From NCBI RefSeq assembly GCF_900497805.2, contig NW_020949602.1, positions 4,719,582-4,783,581 of the forward strand: 64,000 nucleotides of DNA. The letters are read 5' to 3'. The DNA comes from Vombatus ursinus (lineage: Eukaryota > Chordata > Mammalia > Diprotodontia > Vombatidae). A program made the translations under genes and the position numbers. This document shows positions 43,755 to 54,504 of the stretch, in pieces. The stretch's first letter is position 1. Every line of letters begins with the position of its first letter. The notes under the pieces were generated by a model. That model was not told the DNA's origin and did no database searches. It saw nothing but the letters and a program-made list of their open reading frames with translations.

Positions 43755-44020
43755 TTGTAGCCTTCTTGGGGAAGGAGGGAGGAAGTGAAGAAAAAAGAGC
43801 AAAGTAAAAAATGCACAGCAGAGAACAAAAGAAAACTTACAAGGAAGCGAAGATGAACAGCTCTGAACACAATGCATAGTGTTTATTATATAGACTTTCT
43901 TGAAATGGAAATTTATTACTACATATTTTGAATATTCTCTTACATTCTGCTGGGCACATGGCAATGTTTTTTTTTCTTTTCCTTGTATTTAAGTTTAGAA
44001 TAATTTTTTTTAGAAAAAAA
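43755..44020. other. unassigned AT-rich sequence
   Basis: Vaguely familiar as a marsupial repeat ('ggaagcgaagatgaacagct') but I cannot name it. Confidence 0.3.
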
Positions 44021-44179
44021 TATAGCACCTACTGCCAGAGTTGTTGTAAGGATCAAATGAGATCATATATATAAAGCACTTTGCAAACCTTAAAGCACTA
44101 TGTATGGCTGTAATTTATATGACATATTAGAGGTCAATACAGAGATGGATGGGATTTATAAAAATGAAATAATAGAATT

Positions 44180-44365
44180 CAAGTTGGAACAGAAAATTTG
44201 GTGGTTAACTAGTCTCACACTTACCTAGATCATGAATCCTGTCTATAGGTGCCTAGAAATCCAGCCTCACTTAAAGAGTTACAAAGAGAGGGACTGGTTT
44301 TCCCTCCACCCTGATGCCAATACACTGTGTTCAATTGTGGAGCATCACTCATTGTTATGATAAGT
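44180..44365 (-). repeat. L3/CR1-type LINE, reversed
   Basis: 'aatccagcctcacttaaaga' and 'ggttttccctccaccctgat' in the reversed L3 order. Confidence 0.6.
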
Positions 44366-44367
44366 AG

Positions 44368-44605
44368 TATTGTAAAGAAGATAGAGAACTGCCCAGGGAG
44401 TCAGAAAAACCTTGAGTCAAGTCTCACCACTGGGATAAGGGGGCGGTGTGACCCTGGGTAAGTCACTTAACCTCTTGGCCAACCCAGACTACAGGTTGCA
44501 GAGAAGATGCTGAACTACATTGTTAGAGGGAGTTTCCTCATCTAGAGAGTTCCCTATGCTAATAAAATCACAAATCCAGTCCTTGCATAATTGCCACAAG
44601 TTTTA
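44368..44605 (+). repeat. marsupial CORE-SINE variant
   Basis: 'gtgtgaccctgggtaagtca', then a distinctive 3' half: 'gttgcagagaagatgctgaa', 'agggagtttcctcatctaga' and 'aataaaatcacaaatccag'. The same variant recurs at 48700-48896 and 59830-60038. Confidence 0.75.
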
Positions 44606-44619
44606 AAGTATTTCGTACT

Positions 44620-45065
44620 GGCAAGCTCTGGAGCCAGAGGTCCTGGGTTCAAATCCTGACTCTATCACATCATCATCACCACTAACATTTATATAATGCC
44701 TATTATGTGCCAAGTACTGTGCTAAGCACTTTATAAATATTATCTCATTAGATGTTCATAACAATCCTACGAGGTAAGTGCTGTTATCACCTCCCTTTTA
44801 CAGTTGGGGAAACTGAGGCAAAGAGCTGTTATGTGACTTAACCAGGGTCATACAGGTATTAAGTTTCTGAGGCTAGATTGGAACTCAGGTCCTCCCTACT
44901 CCAGGCCTAGTGCGCTATCCACTGCTCCACCTAGCTGCCTTACTACCTAGATGATATTGAGCAAGTCACCACCTCTCCGAGTTTTCATCCCCTATAAAAT
45001 GAAGGCCTTGACAAGATGACCCTGAAGGTGCCCTTCAGCTCTAAATCTAGGAACATCTTGTGACT
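44620..45065 (+). repeat. MIR3 split by a reversed MIR variant
   Basis: Head 'gagccagaggtcctgggttc' (to 44667) and tail 'tgaaggtgcccttcagctct' (44941-45065) enclose the copy at 44668-44940. Confidence 0.72.
44668..44940 (-). repeat. marsupial MIR variant, reversed, nested in MIR3
   Basis: 'gtgccaagtactgtgctaag', 'ttggggaaactgaggcaaag' and 'tgctccacctagctgcctta'; complete, with an (ATC)n tail at its left end. Confidence 0.88.
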
Positions 45066-45067
45066 TC

Positions 45068-45190
45068 GTAAGGTCATTGAATTTGAACAGGAAGAGACCT
45101 CAGAACCAATAGAGTTCAAATCACTCATTTTACAGAAGAGGAAACTGAGGCCCAAGGAGTCAAAGTTACTCACCTAGAGATTACACCCAC
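45068..45190 (-). repeat. MIR3, reversed
   Basis: 'gaagagacctcagaaccaat' and 'gaggaaactgaggcccaagg'. Confidence 0.78.
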
Positions 45191-45194
45191 TGCT

Positions 45195-45555
45195 TCTAAT
45201 TCTTCCTTCTGCAATGCAAAAAAAAGTACAAACACCGTTTCCACATAAGGAATAATGGTGGCAAATGTTAGGGAGGAGGAAGCAGGCCCTGAACCTGAGG
45301 TGCATATGAACCCAAGGATCTGTAAGCAAGAGAAACCTCCACCTGTTACCAGGAGGGACAAAGCTCGAATCAGAGAAAAGGTCAAATTCAAATCCCAGGG
45401 CCAGGATCCACCGTGTGAGTTAGATCCAAATACCAAATAGGATGGATGCCTCGGTCCACACACAGATGGTACTGGCAAGAGGTTCCCTGAGTGATTTGGG
45501 CCCTCATTTGAGTGGCCAGAGTGGCACTTTGGGCAGCTCACTCACTAATGGTATC
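45195..45555. other. unassigned sequence with opposed open frames
   Basis: A + frame (45255-45440, charged, Glu/Pro/Lys-rich) and a minus frame (45170-45541, 123 codons) overlap. The first minus residues fall in a MIR3, and neither has convincing exon borders. Confidence 0.3.
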
Positions 45556-45639
45556 CACACCATCTGCTAGGAGTTTGATGAGATGGCCACCATGGTCTTT
45601 TCCAACTCTGACATTCTGGGGTTGATTTAATGATAGTTT

Positions 45640-46068
45640 ACATAGATAGAGGCACTTGACATCTTGAGAAGCACAGTAATGTATATCATCTCATTGGATC
45701 CTCACAACGGCCTTGGGAGGCAGATGCTACTATGATCCTGATCTTACTAATGAAGAAAATTGAGGCCAAGAGAGATTAAGCTTTTAAGTGTGGAGCAGAA
45801 TTTGAACTCAAGCTTTAGTGTCTCCAATCCAGGTACCTTTCTATCACGCCATCTATCTGCCTAATCAACAATAACAACTCATTTTTCTAGAGCATATTGA
45901 ATTTCCAAGGTGCATCCTTCGCAAGAATATGAAATAGGCTGTGAAATTATTATGATACCAATTTTACACCTGAAGAAACTTGCTCAGGTTCTCTCAGCCA
46001 ATAAGCAGCAGAGATGGATTTTGAACTGGGGGCCTCCTAAGTGATCTTTCCATTCTATAACATTGGCC
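45640..46068 (-). repeat. two MIR copies in tandem, both reversed
   Basis: First 45640-45863 ('ggatcctcacaacggccttg', 'gaatttgaactcaagcttta'), second 45866-46068 ('cattttgaactggg'-type end, 'gaagaaacttgctcaggttc'). Confidence 0.75.
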
Positions 46069-46389
46069 CATCACCCAGGAGTTTATGAGCATGCTAGTAA
46101 TTTACTGAAAAGTGACTTCCCTCCACTGGACTCAGTTTCCTCATCTGTAAAAAAGGGTATAATAATACTTTCCCTGCCTTGTAGGAAATAATGTCTCTGA
46201 TAGTATTCTAGAAACAAAAGCACAAGAGAAAGGCAAGTTATCACCATCATTAACCAAAAATCCACCAAGAATCAAGCCCGGCTGACTTGTCCCTTCCAAT
46301 CTTAGATAGATTCTAGGACCTGGAAGTGGTCCAAAGGGTAGATTCTAAGGTCTTTCCTTGGCTGCCACAGGGGGTTGTAGGTCTAGGAT

Positions 46390-46915
46390 CAGGATGGAGG
46401 AGTGTTAAGGACACAGTAGTAAAGGGTCTCAAGATTATGCCCTGTGAGGATACTTAAAGGAAGTGGGAATGCTTAGCTTGAAAAGGAGAAGGCTTAGGAA
46501 GGAAATGGTAGTGAACCTCAGCTGTATTTGTTTAAAGTTCTTAATGGACTATCGTTTTGTTTGTTTGGTTTTTGTCTTTGTATTCCTAATGCCTAGAATA
46601 GTGTTTAGAACATAGTAGGAGCTTACTGGCTGATACATAATAAAAAAAAATTAAAATTGTTCTTCTTGGCCTCAGAGAGAAGCACCAGAAGGGGGGAATA
46701 AGTAGCAGAGAGAGATTTTTACTTGCTATCAGGAAGAGCTTGCTAAGAATGAGAGTAGTCCCAAAGCAGAATGGGATGCTTTGGGAGTGGTGGATCACTT
46801 CCTGGGGGGTCGCCACGTAAAGACTGAATGATCACTTACCGGGTATTTTTAGTCTACTGTGAATTGGACTAAATTATCTCTGAGGTCCCTTCTAATGCTG
46901 AAATGTGATAGTTTT
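46390..46915 (+). repeat. L3/CR1-type LINE split by an L2 tail
   Basis: 'aagggtctcaagattatgcc' and 'gcttagcttgaaaaggagaa', then after the insert 'cttggcctcagagagaagca', 'tttacttgctatcaggaaga' and 'tctctgaggtcccttctaat'. Confidence 0.82.
46550..46655 (+). repeat. L2 3' end, nested in L3
   Basis: 'tgtctttgtattcctaatgc', 'ctagaatagtgtttagaaca' and 'tagtaggagcttactggctg', followed by an A-rich end. Confidence 0.75.
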
Positions 46916-47679
46916 GACACACCAACCTAGGCAGGTAGAGGTTCTATACAAGTAAGGTCCATTCCCCTCATAATTGTCAGGCAAATCATTGTTGTTGAGC
47001 ACACCAAAAGTTTCCATCTAAACAGGGCTCAGGTCTGCCCAGCTGCCAACTATGTATGGAACCAGCCAGGGAAGGATTATGGAGAGTTAAGGGACAGGCT
47101 TCAGGTCCCAAGATCTGATCTCAGGAGAGCCCAGAGATCTTGGCTAAAGTTTACAAGCATCTAGAAGAACAGCTCCTGAAATCCCAAGATGTTAGAAACA
47201 GGATTATTTCTCTTCTTGAAACCACCATAGCTTCATGGTGTACATGACCTACACTGAGGTCATCAGAGCTTCCCAGAATCACAAGGCATCTAATCCAACC
47301 CATACCTGAATAAGAATCATCAATATAATGATCCCTGACAAATGGCCATTCCACCTCTAATGGTTCTATCCCAAGTAAAACTTTGTTTTACTATGATTTT
47401 CATCATTACCGTCATCATCAATTCTTTTGATCATTAGGAGTAATAATAGCATTAATTTTTTTAGATGTGATACTTAGCGGTTTATAAAGTTTTTTTTTTA
47501 ATTTTCTTAAGAGGCCATGTGGTTAGTAAGAAGAGGATTGGTCTTAGAGTCAAAAGGCCTTGGTTCAAATTCTGCCAGAAGTTTTCCAGTTTGAATGTTT
47601 TTCCCCTACTCCCTCCCTCTTCAAAAGAGAACACAGAACACAGCTCATAATCCAGGCAAGACTGATTTTATCCGTAGGC

Positions 47680-47765
47680 TTTCTCCCATCTGCTGTGTTG
47701 GCATGTCTAGCTCTTCCTGACCTTATAATATAGGGTGGCTGCCAATGCTCTATCCTTGACCTCTT

Positions 47766-47816
<51 letters not shown>

Positions 47817-47985
47817 TCATCTCATTCACTCCCACACTTTGTATTTGTATGAGTCTTTCTAAGCAAATGACTCCCACATCTTATCTCCAGCATTTACCTC
47901 TCTCTAGAGCTCTATCTAAACTTGCAACTACAACTTTCTACAGGATAACTAAGTTATTACATGGATAGGAAATAGTGGGAGCAAC
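47680..47985 (+). repeat. L2 reverse-transcriptase fragment with (CT)n inside
   Basis: 'caatgctctatccttgacct' and 'ctcccacatcttatctccag' correspond to the L2 stretch around YADDSQIY. The CT run at 47771-47813 expanded at its CT-rich position. Confidence 0.6.
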
Positions 47986-47987
47986 AG

Positions 47988-48115
47988 TTAGTCAACAAGC
48001 ATCTATTAGTACCTACTATGTGCCAAAAATTGTACTAAGTGCTGGGGAGACAAAGGAAGGCAAAAAATGGTTCTTGCCCTCAAGGAGCTTGTAGACAGTG
48101 AGAAGATTCAACAGT
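47988..48115 (-). repeat. L2 3' end, reversed
   Basis: 'caacaagcatctattagtac', 'ctatgtgccaaaaattgtac' and 'ccctcaaggagcttgtagac'. Confidence 0.85.
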
Positions 48116-48129
48116 CTGGGTATATGGGG

Positions 48130-48490
48130 TTCAACAGCCTTGTTGAAAACCTACCCATCCTTTCGCTCAAATGGCACCTCTTCCATTAAGCTTGCTTGGT
48201 TCTCTTGGCAATGTAATAATGACTTTTCCTACCTCCAACCTCACATAACACTTTATATATATAATATGATATAATATAATATAATATAATATAATATAAT
48301 ATAATATAATATAATATAATATAATATAATATAATACTTTGTACCTCTCAAACATTTTTTTCCATTTGTATATACTCATTGCCTCTATGTGAGTCATACC
48401 CCCAGATTAGACTGTGAGCTCCATGAATCTCATCTCTGGATATCCTCCATGCTCAGAACAATGTTCTGTCCATTGAAACCACTTAATTTG
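48130..48490 (+). repeat. L2 3' portion with pentanucleotide array
   Basis: 'catcctttcgctcaaatggc' and 'ccattaagcttgcttggttc', then (TATAA)n, then 'agattagactgtgagctcca'. The array lies where L2 normally has an A/T-rich stretch. Confidence 0.8.
48258..48336. repeat. (TATAA)n pentanucleotide microsatellite, about 14 units
   Basis: Nearly perfect units; likely length-variable between individuals. Confidence 0.96.
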
Positions 48491-48529
48491 TTTAAACAAA
48501 TGAAACATATGTTGACAAAAAAGAAGGAA

Positions 48530-48698
48530 GGCCCCTTGCCCTCTAATATTTCTTCCAAGCCATGTGACCTTGGTTAAATTAGTTATCTTCTCTGTGCCTC
48601 AGTATCCTCATCTGCAAAATGTAGCATCAATAAGTATGTTACCTATCTCACCAGGCTGTTTTGAGGCTCGGATGATAAAACCTTTGTAAAGTGTTGGC
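48530..48698 (+). repeat. MIR CORE-SINE
   Basis: 'catgtgaccttggttaaatt', 'tcagtatcctcatctgcaaa' and 'tctcaccaggctgttttgag'. Confidence 0.78.
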
Positions 48699-48699
48699 A

Positions 48700-48896
48700 A
48701 AGGGAGACAGAGTTAAGAAGACATGGGTTCGAATTCCATTGGTTTTGTGACATTGAGGAAGTAATAACTTCTCAGTGAGTCACACAACATTTTAGACTAT
48801 AAGTTACTGAACCACATCATTAAAGGGAGGCTCCACACTCAAAGTTTTCTATACCAATTAAATCCGAGCTCTGGTCATTTAAAAAAAAAAAAAAAG
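48700..48896 (+). repeat. marsupial CORE-SINE variant
   Basis: 'gttactgaaccacatcatta' and 'ctataccaattaaatccgag' match the variant at 44368-44605. It ends in a 15-A run. Confidence 0.65.
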
Positions 48897-49088
48897 ATAG
48901 TAACACTGGCTTAGATTCATTCCCCAGCTCACTCCATAGCTATTCAGTTGTTCCTGTTGAACAATGTTCCTATTGAATCCTGGTTTCGGTCATCTTCTAG
49001 CCTGTAACCCCTACCATACCCGCCCCTGCCTAACTTTTGTCCTCTAATGATTTAGTGGGACTGAGTTTCTGAGATGCTCACCAAGTGA

Positions 49089-49799
49089 CAGGGGAAAGTG
49101 CTAGGGAGGCACATAGAGCCTGGAGAAACAAACTTGACCTCCTTCCCAGTTTTGGCCAAGGGTTGGGCCTGCTCTGCCCTGAGGCAGAACACTTGCCTGG
49201 GGACTCTAACATTTCATCAAGAACTCTTCAGGCTCCTTGACTGGAAAATTAGCCAGCACCAGCGGTCAAGTTTAAGGAGACCTGACAAAGGGAGCATCTC
49301 CCTTCTGCTGCCTTATCGCCAACTTCCCAGGCCCAGCAGGATGGAAGGCCACAAAGAGGCTCACCGGGAGAGGCTAGCGGAAAAGGCCTCCTGGCCCTCA
49401 CTAGGTATCCCTGGGACCAGCTCCTCTGGCCTGAAAGGGAAAGCCTTGCCCCCTAGCCCAGACACAAGCTTTTCATCTGAGCCTGACACTCACAGGGAGA
49501 GCCAGCCAGCTCAGTCCTTCCTCCCTTATCTCTACTGGCCCAGATCACAACAGGCAGACTGTCCCAGAGTGGTTTGCAGCGCTGCTGCTGACAATAAGAT
49601 AGAAATTGAAATCTGCTCCCATCCCCTTTCACAGTCTTCACTCCCCACTCCCTTTAATTTTCATCCCTCAGCATTTCTACAAGGGACTAATAGAACGGTA
49701 GCGCTGGAAGCAGCCTTTACAACACAGAATATTAAACGTCAAATTTTGGAACAAAGGAAAAAGCGATTTGAGCACCTAGAAGGGACCTCAGAAATCTAG
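49089..49799 (+). other. longest open frame; doubtful exon
   Basis: 237 codons run without a stop after TGA at 49086-49088. The first ATG (49341, context gcaggATGg) leaves 153 codons. The predicted protein is low in hydrophobic order (Ser/Pro/Gln-rich), has no domain I recognise, and its last ~12 codons come from a reversed MIR3 tail (49765-49810). 49100-49680 is GC-richer than its surroundings, which lengthens frames. I consider chance most likely. Confidence 0.2.
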
Positions 49800-49984
49800 T
49801 CCAATCCAGAGTCATAACTACAGTGGGGCTTTGTCCCAAGGCATCAACATTGTGAAGGCTGAGATAACTTCTCATAGTCTTTCAGGAGCTAGAAACGGCT
49901 GAGCTTAGCAGCAAAATCGTAAGAAGAATATAGTTAAAAGAGGCAGCTGCCTATACCCCAAGGAGGTCAAGGAGAAGAAAACCC

Positions 49985-50345
49985 TGTGTGCATCAAAACA
50001 TTAACAGTAGTACTTTTTTTAGTGGCAAAGAATTTGAAACAAAGTATATGCCCCTGGCCTGGGGAGCAGTGTGATCCATGAACAGAATGGAGTATTACTG
50101 TGCTTTAATGTGGGTGGGGAAGTGTGAGGAGATTTAGACAAACTGATGACCAGGAAGACGATATGCATAGCAGTCATCGTGATAGAAATGGCAGTAATAG
50201 CAAAAGAGCCAGATCTGAACACTGGGAAATCATAATGACCAGGAGAGATGAGAAGGCACCTCCTTGCCGGCTTTGTGGAAGTGAGGTCTGTGAGCATTAG
50301 GCTTTTGGGAGAGCTTGGCTTTGCTTAATTTTTTCTTGCCTCCTT
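49985..50345 (+). repeat. LINE-1 3' end
   Basis: 'ttagtggcaaagaatttgaa', 'gatccatgaacagaatggag', 'tattactgtgctttaatgtg' and 'gaggtctgtgagcattaggc' follow the ORF2 end and 3' UTR of marsupial L1, strongly diverged. Confidence 0.7.
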
Positions 50346-50384
50346 CATTTTGTTATAAGGGAAGGTTCTCTTAGAGGGATCCAT

Positions 50385-50530
50385 TGGGAAGGTCTGTTGT
50401 GAGGATCAAATGAATTTTTTTTTTCTTTTGTAAAGTGTTTGGAAAACCTTAAAGAGCTCTGCAGATTATAATTAATGTATTCTATCTATTATTGTTGTCA
50501 TCATTATATATTGTTGTCATAATAGTCAAT
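50385..50530 (+). repeat. MIR 3' half
   Basis: 'ggtctgttgtgaggatcaaa', 'ttgtaaagtgtttggaaaac' and a long ATTATTGTTG tail. Confidence 0.75.
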
Positions 50531-50631
50531 TATAGTAGTAATAAACACAGGTGATATGAAAACTAAAAAAGAAAATTAGTAACAAGTATTTTTCAAGCAA
50601 AATAGGATACTTTTAGCTGCTTCCTCCATAT

Positions 50632-50833
50632 CAGTGGTTATCAAGCGCTAATAGAAATGGGGCCACTGATTCATACATAAGGATCCCTGTGGGCCAAATA
50701 TTGACAGTTTTAAAATGTGATATTATTTATGTTTTATCATATTCTATTTATTTTCTAAATATCTTCCAATTACATTTTAATCTTGTTCTGGCCTCACTGG
50801 AGAGTGTTGTAGACTACATATTGGACACCTCTG
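50632..50833 (+). mobile_element. hAT-like MITE, complete, with 8-bp target duplication
   Basis: Ends CAGTGGTTATCAA and, reversed, CAGAGGTGTCCAA. Flanks CTCCATAT (50624-50631) and CTCCACAC (50834-50841) share 6 of 8 bases. 202 bp long; no coding capacity. It would depend on a hAT transposase supplied elsewhere. Confidence 0.85.
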
Positions 50834-50841
50834 CTCCACAC

Positions 50842-51065
50842 CATCCCCCTCTATCAGGAACAACAGTCAACTTCGGTGAACTCCTGCCCATCCCAGCATT
50901 CCCCTTATTTCCTACCCTCGGGGCAAGATCTAACAAGTAATCTCAAGATGCCTTAGGTTTTTGGTTTGTTTATTTGTTTACCCATTAGGGCTGGTGCCCC
51001 AGGGTTTCTCTTCACCTTACTCTGGTTTCTCAAGGCTTCTGCCCTGTTTATTGAACCCACTAGCA
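50842..51065. other. unassigned noncoding sequence
   Basis: No repeat recognised other than a (GTTT)n patch near 50960-50985. Confidence 0.35.
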
Positions 51066-51069
51066 CTTT

Positions 51070-51310
51070 TGTGGCACTTTTCCTCAGACCTCACAATTGG
51101 TAGTTACAAAGCTATGGTTCAATCTCCCTAATTTGACAGATGAGAAAATTGACTTTTAGAGAAGGAAAGTGCATTAGCCAAGATCGTCTGCTACATCAAG
51201 GTCACATCCAGTTAGGGTCACAGGCAGTACTTGAATCTGTCTGAAGTAGGATTAGAACCCGGATTTTCACTGACTCCAAGTCCATCACTTTGTCTACTAC
51301 ACAATGCCAT
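51070..51310 (-). repeat. MIR-type SINE, reversed
   Basis: 'tttgacagatgagaaaattg', 'acatcaaggtcacatccagt' and 'attagaacccggattttcac'. Confidence 0.72.
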
Positions 51311-51329
51311 ATTCTTCCAATGTCCCAGC

Positions 51330-51800
51330 CTAGTCAGGGCTTCTTCCACCACACAAAGCTGAGACAGGACTATTTCAGTGACAAAAGGAAATACCATAAT
51401 TACAGGCAATGGAATTGTGAGCTTGGTGGCTGTTGAGTCCACAGGAGCTGAGAGGTTCCCTCTCTCTGTGCCCATTCTCTTCGTGTTCATCCCTGGCTGC
51501 CTAGCTCTCTTGCTACTCTGGGGATGCAGGAGCAGCTCCTATCTTCTCCAACACCTGCCCAGATTCCTGGCAAAGGACCTCCAACAGGTGTTTAGTCAGC
51601 AATAGGGTTATGCAATTAGGTTCAGGCAATGCTAATGCCTCCTGGAAGCAATTAGTCACTTTCTGATCCCTGCCAGGGCAGTCATTGAGGGCCAGGGGCA
51701 CAGAGCTGCCCTGGTCCCCACCTTTGGAAGCAGGTAACTAGAGCTGGAGAAAGGTAAAACGGGATGAAGAAGACACGGGCAGACCCAGAAAGGGCTGACA
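51330..51800. other. unassigned noncoding sequence
   Basis: About 470 bp with no named repeat. Opposed frames of 75 and 90 codons overlap; not supported as exons. Confidence 0.35.
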
Positions 51801-51807
51801 AGACAAA

Positions 51808-51966
51808 AGATCATATATGTGGAGCCGAAAGGGCCCGACTTGAGAGGTTATCAAGTCTGACTTCTAAATATGAGAAAGAACTGAAGTGACTTATCCAAGG
51901 TCACACAATAAGCGTCAAAGCCAAGATTCAAGCACAAGTGTTACTGACAGCCCTGAACACCACAAG
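51808..51966 (-). repeat. MIR3, reversed
   Basis: 'gaagtgacttatccaaggtc' and 'tcaaagccaagattcaagca'. Confidence 0.75.
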
Positions 51967-52004
51967 GGGGTGGGAGTGAAAGGGAGGCACAAAGGATATA
52001 CAAA

Positions 52005-52235
52005 AGAAAGTGCATAGGACGACCCGGATTTGGAGTCAAAAGGCCAAAATCCAAGTCCAGGCTCTGCCCTAACACAGCTGTGTGACTCAGGGCAGAGCCT
52101 TTCTTTCTCCGAACCTTAGCATTCTCTCCATTTTCTATCTGCAGCTCTGCTTTGAGCTTTGAGGGCAGGATTGCACGTTTGTCTTTGTATCCCCACTGTG
52201 CCCAGCACTGTGCCTAGAAATGTACCAGGTGCTTC
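52005..52235 (+). repeat. MIR head followed by L2 3' end
   Basis: MIR to about 52130 ('ggatttggagtcaaaaggcc'), then L2 'tttgagggcaggattgcacg' and 'tcccagcactg'-type tail 'gtgcccagcactgtgcctag'. Confidence 0.7.
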
Positions 52236-52544
52236 AAACGAGGCCATCCATACTCAAGTCTTTTATCTCATCTAGGCTTTTGCTAAGATCAAGTGATAAT
52301 TCAGTCTTTCCCCTCCATCCCTCCAGGCAGTGTGTGCTGGGGAAAATGGGATGAGAGGAAATAGGGGAGTGCTAACGAGAACCAGACTGGGAGGGGTCAA
52401 AGAGCCTGGATCTGCCACTAATTAGCTGGGAAGGCCTGGGCCTGACTTGGAGAGAGGCTCCTCCTGGAGAAGGAATCTCACTCTACAGATTCATGTTGAA
52501 AACTTCTGTCATTTCTGCCATCTAACTCAGTGCTTCTCTAGCAC

Positions 52545-52640
52545 AGAAAGAGTGTGACTTACCCAGGGTCACACAGATTGCAGATTTCAGAGGCAGAACT
52601 CAAACCTTCCTGGCTCCCGCCATGCTGCCTTTCAAGTAGC
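52545..52640 (-). repeat. MIR fragment, reversed
   Basis: 'tgtgacttacccagggtcac' and 'agaactcaaaccttcctggc'. Confidence 0.72.
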
Positions 52641-52679
52641 TGTGGGACCCTGGACAGATTTAATTACTTTCGAAATGTC

Positions 52680-53020
52680 TTGGTGCCGTAAATGGTGTAC
52701 ATGCAGTCAGAAGATCTGGATTCAAATCTTGGCACTGCCTCTAAGTACCTATGTGACCTTGGCCAAGTAAATTCCATATCTGGGACTCAGCATCCTGCTG
52801 TATAAAATGATGGCCTTCAAGTTCCCTTCCAGCTCTAAATCTCTAGTTCTATGGTGCTCTAGACCTGAGTCCCTTCATCCGTGACATGAAACAGTTGGAA
52901 CAGAGGATGTCTAGGGTCAATTTAAGCTCCAAATTTCTCGCACTTCATTCTAAGATGCAAAAAACTGGGCTATCTGTGACATTCCCTGTTCTAACACCCC
53001 TCCCAGCTCTGATATTCTGT
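52680..53020 (+). repeat. MIR3 followed by a second MIR3-like tail
   Basis: 'gatctggattcaaatcttgg' to 'ttcccttccagctctaaatc', then another tail ending 'ctcccagctctgatattctg'. A short (TATA/TGTG) run and an L2 3' end (53095-53150) follow. Confidence 0.75.
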
Positions 53021-53154
53021 TCCAAGGACCCTCCTTCCAAGCACATATATATGTTTGTCTGTGTGTATATATACACGTTGAACTCACTTTCATCTTTGTA
53101 ACCCAAATCTAGCGCATAATAAGCATTTAGTAAATGCTTGTTATTTCAAACCAA

Positions 53155-54050
53155 GACAACCGCTTCTGGCCATTTCCTGCCTCCATGCTGATGCCCACCC
53201 TAGGCAATCTGTGCCCTTCCCGTCCCAGTCCTTCCACCTTCTAAGCCAAAAAGGGAGGGGAGAGGGTATTAGAAATGATGTCTTCAGGAGAGAGCTTCTT
53301 CTGACCAGAACAGCATGGGCTGCCTCTGTTAATTGACTTGAGTCTCTACTGCTCCAGACCTGGGGAAGGCCTTGTTTTGCTTTGTTTTCTTGGAGGGAAG
53401 GTGACACGTCCCCCAAATATTTACAGCACTGTTTATCAGAGAACATGTTAGTACACATTTCTTCTGACCTTCAGTTGCTATTTCCATCCTTATTAATCCC
53501 TCTTCTGAAATAAAAAGGTGTTAATTGTTTCTATAATCACCTCGGAGTTCTGAACCCAGAGTGTTCAACTCCTTTGGCCTTTTTCCAAAGGTTTTTGTGA
53601 AACTCCAGTCTGTAGCATGGACAGCAGCAGCACCTCTGAGGGGCAGGGAATCCTCATTCTTCTGCTCTCACATAACCACGGGCTTTGGGGAGTAACAGAT
53701 TACCTGTGAAGGGGGCAGAAAAATTCCAGCTGTGTCTGCCACAGACCTCGGTTGTTTGGTTTGGTTTTTCCTAGCACAAAATGACTCCTCTCCTCACCCT
53801 CCTTCAAATGAATGATAATTTGGGCATCCAGAGCAATTCATATTTTATTTATTTTTAAATTATGGCAAAGTCCTTCCTGCCCACGATACAGGGCCATTTG
53901 TGTCTGTAACAAATGCCCTTATTTTCACAAGGCTATAACATTAAGAGGTGAATTTGGGGAAGAAAAGAATAAAGCTGTGTATTTATGTTTGTGGGTTCAT
54001 TTACAATCCTGAGCTCATTGGTCACCAGACCCCTTTATTCAAATCCCAGG
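53155..54050. other. repeat-free island
   Basis: About 900 bp with no transposon. It contains 'aggtgttaattgtttctata', 'attcatattttatttatttt', a CAGCAGCAG run (53621) and TTTGGCC/CCAAAGG words. Possibly conserved regulatory DNA. A 105-codon minus frame (53141-53458) is not convincing. Confidence 0.45.
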
Positions 54051-54064
54051 GGCCTGGAAATCCT

Positions 54065-54500
54065 CCACTAATGATAATAATAATTCACTTTTCTTGAAGG
54101 TTTACAAAGTGCTTTCTTTACGAGACCCCTTCGAGAAAGGGAGCGTAAGTATTAGCAGTTACATTTTATGAAGTAAGAAGGATAAGGTTGGCCTGCACTG
54201 GTACAATCTACTCTGTAGCTTGTAAAATGCTTTACATTCATTGTTTCATTTCATCTCCACAATGAGCCAGTGAGAGAGATTCAATGATTATCTGCATTTT
54301 GCAAAAGAAGAAACTGAGGCACGGAGAAGTTGTGTCTTACACAAGATATTACTCTTCCCATTTTACAGACGAAGATATTGAGTGAGAAAGAGGTACTGTC
54401 ATGCCCAAGGTCACATAGCTAGTGAATAGCCACAGCAGAATATGATGAACCCAGTTCCTGTTGACTCTTGGTCCAGTGCTCTATCCACTAAGCCAGCCTA
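54065..54500 (-). repeat. two MIR-type SINEs overlapped, reversed
   Basis: 'gcaaaagaagaaactgaggc' at 54300 and 'ccattttacagacgaagata' at 54358 are the same MIR site twice. The end is 'cagtgctctatccactaagc'. Confidence 0.75.
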
Positions 54501-54504
54501 GGCT

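Noticed and set aside
43509-43964. 151-codon minus and 82-98-codon plus frames
   Set aside because: Mostly Tyr/Ile/Cys/Met read from TATG/TACA microsatellite.
45170-45541. 123-codon minus frame opposed by a charged 61-codon + frame
   Set aside because: The two compete for the same bases, neither has clear splice borders, and the minus frame runs into a MIR3.
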